Part shown: positions 31,604 through 33,628 of the stretch, in pieces
Numbering within the stretch: the first letter of the stretch is position 1
Layout: each line of letters begins with the position of its first letter
NCBI GenBank assembly: GCA_036274645.1
Contig: DASUFH010000411.1
Span: 1-33,628, forward strand
DNA from: DASUFH01 sp036274645
GTDB lineage: Bacteria; Acidobacteriota; Terriglobia; 20CM-2-55-15
DNA: 33,628 bases
Reading direction: 5' to 3'
Notes under the pieces: model-generated
The model's input: only the letters and a program-made list of their open reading frames with translations
What the model was told of the DNA's origin: nothing
Database searches by the model: none
Translations under genes and position numbers: made by a program

Positions 31604-31626
31604 GGGGCGGTCATAGACCGCCCCTG
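31604..31626. repeat. Dispersed palindromic repeat copy C, right palindrome
   Basis: GGGGCGGTC-ATA-GACCGCCCC (31604-31624) is a perfect 9-nt hairpin followed by TGCCAAGC and CGGGGACCGAATTCC, parallel to copy A, which continues TGCAAGC and CGGGAACCGAAAATGTTCC. This homology over about 45 nt shows that A and C belong to one family. Confidence 0.8.
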
Positions 31627-31706
31627 CCAAGCAAACGGGGACCGAATTCCACGAGAGAGGTGGTATCGTGCGTCTGCGCCAACGCGCCATTCGAGGAGAA
31701 ACCTTT

Positions 31707-33628
31707 ATGCGTATCCAGATCGTTGCCGTGTGCGCCGCGCTCTCAATGGCCGGCCTTGCCGCGCGCGGGGCAGAGCCCCAGGACAAGCTGTATTCGGCGA
31801 TCCGCGCCAACGACCTGCGGCAGATCAAGGCGCTATTGGTTGAAGGCGCCGGCGCCAACGCGGCAGGTCCGGACGGCGTCACGCCGCTGATGGTTGCCGC
31901 CGAAATCGGGTCGGTCGACGCCATGAAGACGCTCATCGACCAGCAGGCCGACGTTAACGCGAAAAATGCGCTGGGCGCCACGGCGCTGATGTGGTCGGGC
32001 ACGGACCCGAAGAAGGTTCGTCTCCTGCTGGATCACGGCGCCGATGTGAACGTGACGGCGCGCAGTGGACGCACGGCTCTGATCATCGCTTCGTTCGCCA
32101 ATCCGTCGGCGGAAGTCGTGCGAATGCTGCTGGCCGGCGGCGCGAAGGTGGACGTCATGGACCAGCGGAAGGTCACTCCGCTGAACGCCGCGACGTTCGG
32201 CAACGATACGGGTACAGTCCGACTGCTGCTCGACGCCGGAGCCGACGTCAACACCGCCGATACGTTCATTGGCCTGACGCCGCTGATCAATGCTTCCGGC
32301 AACCGGAACCTGGAAGCCGTGAAACTCCTGCTGGCAAAGGGCGCCAACGTCAACGCGGTTTCAAAGACACAGAACCTGCCGCGGATTCAAACCGGGATCG
32401 TGGAATTCGGTGGCTGGACCCCCCTGCTGATGGCCGCTCCGTTCGGCCCGCCCGATATTCTCGAAACCCTGATCAGCGCCGGCGCGAACGTCAGCGTTCA
32501 GGACTACCGGGGTTTTACCCCCCTGATGCTCGCCGCGGCCAACGATCATGCCAATCCTGAAATCGTACGGTTGCTGCTCAAGCACAACGCCGACCGGGAA
32601 CCGAAAACCCGCGCCGGCGAGACCCTGCCGGACTGGGTGTCGAGGTTTGGCGATCCGGCCGTGGTCCGCGCGGCAGGAACAACGGCAAAGGCAGCACCCA
32701 CGAACATTTCACTGTCCAAGGAGCCGCCGGACATCCGGACCGCGGTTCAACGCAGCGTTTCACTCCTGGAGCGAACGACAACGCAGTTCTACAGCAGGGG
32801 CGCCTGCTTCTCGTGCCACGAACAGCCCCCCGCCGCCTTTGCGGTCGGGGCCGCCCGCGGAAAAGGAATCACCATCGACGAACCGGCGGCCATTGAACGA
32901 TGGGCGCAGATCACTGCAGGACTCAAGGCCGATCAACTCGAGGGGGCAGCGCCGCTGGGTGGCGCCGACAACAACCTGTATCTGGCGGAAGCGCTCATCC
33001 GCAGCGGATACGCGCCGGATACGAAGACCGATATCCTGGCCGCAAACCTCGCCGCCTACCAGGGCGGTGACGGAGGATGGCATCTGCCCGGATACGCGCG
33101 CTCGCCCCTCCAGGACAACGATTTCTCCCGCACCGCGATGGCCATCCGAGCCCTGAAGACCTACGGAACTCCCGGACGGGCGGCGGAGATGAAGGAACGG
33201 ATCGATCGCGCCAAACAATGGCTGCTCCACGCCACTCCGGTGACCACCGAAGATTTTGATATGCGCCTGGCCGGAGTCGCGGCCGCCGGCGCCACGGCGT
33301 CCGAACTGCGTAAACTGGCCGAGCCCCTTCTCGCCAGGCAACGGCCCGACGGAGGATTCGCCCAGCGCGATGGGTTTTCGAGCGACGCCTATGCCACCGG
33401 TATGACGCTATGGGCGCTCGCCAGCGCTGGAGTCGTTCGGCCTGGTGACGACGTCTACCGAAATGGCGTCCGGTTCCTTCTCGGAACCCAGGCGGCCGAT
33501 GGTTCGTGGCATGTGACGAGCCGGGCAACGAAGTTTCAGATCTATTTCGAAAGTGGATTCCCCTACGGCCATGATCAGTGGATTTCCACCATGGCGACGG
33601 GATGGGCCGCATCCGCGCTCTCACAGGC
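31707..33628 (+). CDS. Exported ankyrin / CxxCH / squalene-cyclase-like protein (cut by window edge)
   Basis: The frame opens at ATG 31707, with AGGAG eight bases upstream, and stays open for 640 codons to the right edge. Residues 1-22 are a signal peptide (MRIQIVAVCAALSMAGLAAR). Residues ~28-300 contain about eight ankyrin repeats (GVTPLMVAAEIGSVDAMKTL, DHGADVNVTARSGRTALIIA, DAGADVNTADTFIGLTPLIN, GFTPLMLAAANDHANPEIVR). CFSCH at 367-371 is a c-type heme-like motif. From about 340 on, helical repeats with QW-like motifs follow: YQGGDGGW (451-458), RQRPDGGF (544-551) and TQAADGSW (594-601). These are the alpha/alpha-toroid pattern of squalene-hopene cyclases and prenyltransferases, though no DxDD catalytic motif is visible. 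It likely acts in the periplasm as a binding protein rather than a cyclase (inference). Confidence 0.88.
   Translation, partial: MRIQIVAVCAALSMAGLAARGAEPQDKLYSAIRANDLRQIKALLVEGAGANAAGPDGVTPLMVAAEIGSVDAMKTLIDQQADVNAKNALGATALMWSGTDPKKVRLLLDHGADVNVTARSGRTALIIASFANPSAEVVRMLLAGGAKVDVMDQRKVTPLNAATFGNDTGTVRLLLDAGADVNTADTFIGLTPLINASGNRNLEAVKLLLAKGANVNAVSKTQNLPRIQTGIVEFGGWTPLLMAAPFGPPDILETLISAGANVSVQDYRGFTPLMLAAANDHANPEIVRLLLKHNADREPKTRAGETLPDWVSRFGDPAVVRAAGTTAKAAPTNISLSKEPPDIRTAVQRSVSLLERTTTQFYSRGACFSCHEQPPAAFAVGAARGKGITIDEPAAIERWAQITAGLKADQLEGAAPLGGADNNLYLAEALIRSGYAPDTKTDILAANLAAYQGGDGGWHLPGYARSPLQDNDFSRTAMAIRALKTYGTPGRAAEMKERIDRAKQWLLHATPVTTEDFDMRLAGVAAAGATASELRKLAEPLLARQRPDGGFAQRDGFSSDAYATGMTLWALASAGVVRPGDDVYRNGVRFLLGTQAADGSWHVTSRATKFQIYFESGFPYGHDQWISTMATGWAASALSQ

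Larger units (their letters stand above)
31250..31706. other. Repeat-dominated interval between divergent genes
   Basis: No gene lies here. The interval holds repeat copy C, a 65-nt inverted repeat and an octamer array (listed separately). The promoters of the operon and of the divergent ankyrin-cyclase gene must lie at its edges, near 31255-31330 and 31630-31690. Confidence 0.75.

Overview
The window is GC-rich (roughly 60% by eye). It looks like a chromosomal segment of an Acidobacteriota bacterium, most likely Vicinamibacteria or Solibacteres. The reasons are the family content (secreted Gly-rich proteins with a 'DMTGYWVSVVGEDW' start, DUF1592- and DUF1552-type proteins, several ankyrin-repeat proteins, carboxypeptidase-regulatory-like secreted proteins, a PQQ-type sugar dehydrogenase) and long intergenic inverted repeats. 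The taxonomic call is inference from gene families, not from a marker gene. No rRNA, tRNA, CRISPR array or transposase was recognised.

Layout. 1-1478 (minus): the start of a Gly-rich secreted protein and a B3-like metallo-beta-lactamase-fold hydrolase. 1479-2022: non-coding, with six GCATG(C)-type palindromic sites. 2023-3933 (plus): cytoplasmic ankyrin protein. 3934-4480 (minus): frameshifted remnant of a secreted protein. 4674-5843 (plus): membrane M50-type protease homologue. 6081-7013 (plus): secreted two-domain protein, converging on a damaged carboxypeptidase-regulatory-like gene (6864-7766, minus) that follows a lipoprotein gene (7834-9270, minus). 9355-10062 (plus): conserved secreted protein. 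10091-10564 (minus): a VapBC-like module with truncated toxin. 10662-11816 (minus): exported galactose mutarotase. 12244-15300 (plus): a secreted multi-domain protein and a four-helix DUF3592-like membrane protein.

15563-16514 (plus): relic of a small-protein/nucleotidyltransferase pair, immediately followed by an intact AbrB-type antitoxin/PIN toxin pair. 16696-19647 (plus): a compact run of coaD, a class I aminotransferase and a PQQ-dependent sugar dehydrogenase. 19983-21524 (minus): gltX. 21625-23139 (minus): MBL-fold lipoprotein. 23231-24699 (minus): a translationally coupled pair of a BNR/beta-propeller protein and a MoaD/ThiS-like sulfur-carrier-fold protein. 25088-31249 (minus): a four-gene operon of a DUF1592-group cytochrome-like protein, a DUF1552 Tat-type protein, an exported ankyrin protein and a cytochrome c. 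31707-33628 (plus, cut by the window edge): an exported protein joining ankyrin repeats, a CxxCH heme-type motif and squalene-cyclase-like repeats.

The most striking structure is non-coding. A palindromic repeat family built on GGGGCGGTC/GACCGCCCC with GTCATAGAC units occurs at three loci (19859, 24987 and 31372/31604). Each locus carries further inverted repeats: a 42-nt imperfect and a 14-nt perfect pair near 19.7-20.0 kb, four consecutive hairpins at 24.8-25.0 kb, and a 65-nt inverted repeat (64/65 matched) enclosing an array of six octamers at 31.4-31.6 kb. Several loci also show gene decay (frameshifted signal-peptide genes, truncated toxin, truncated nucleotidyltransferase), concentrated at accessory genes between the housekeeping genes.
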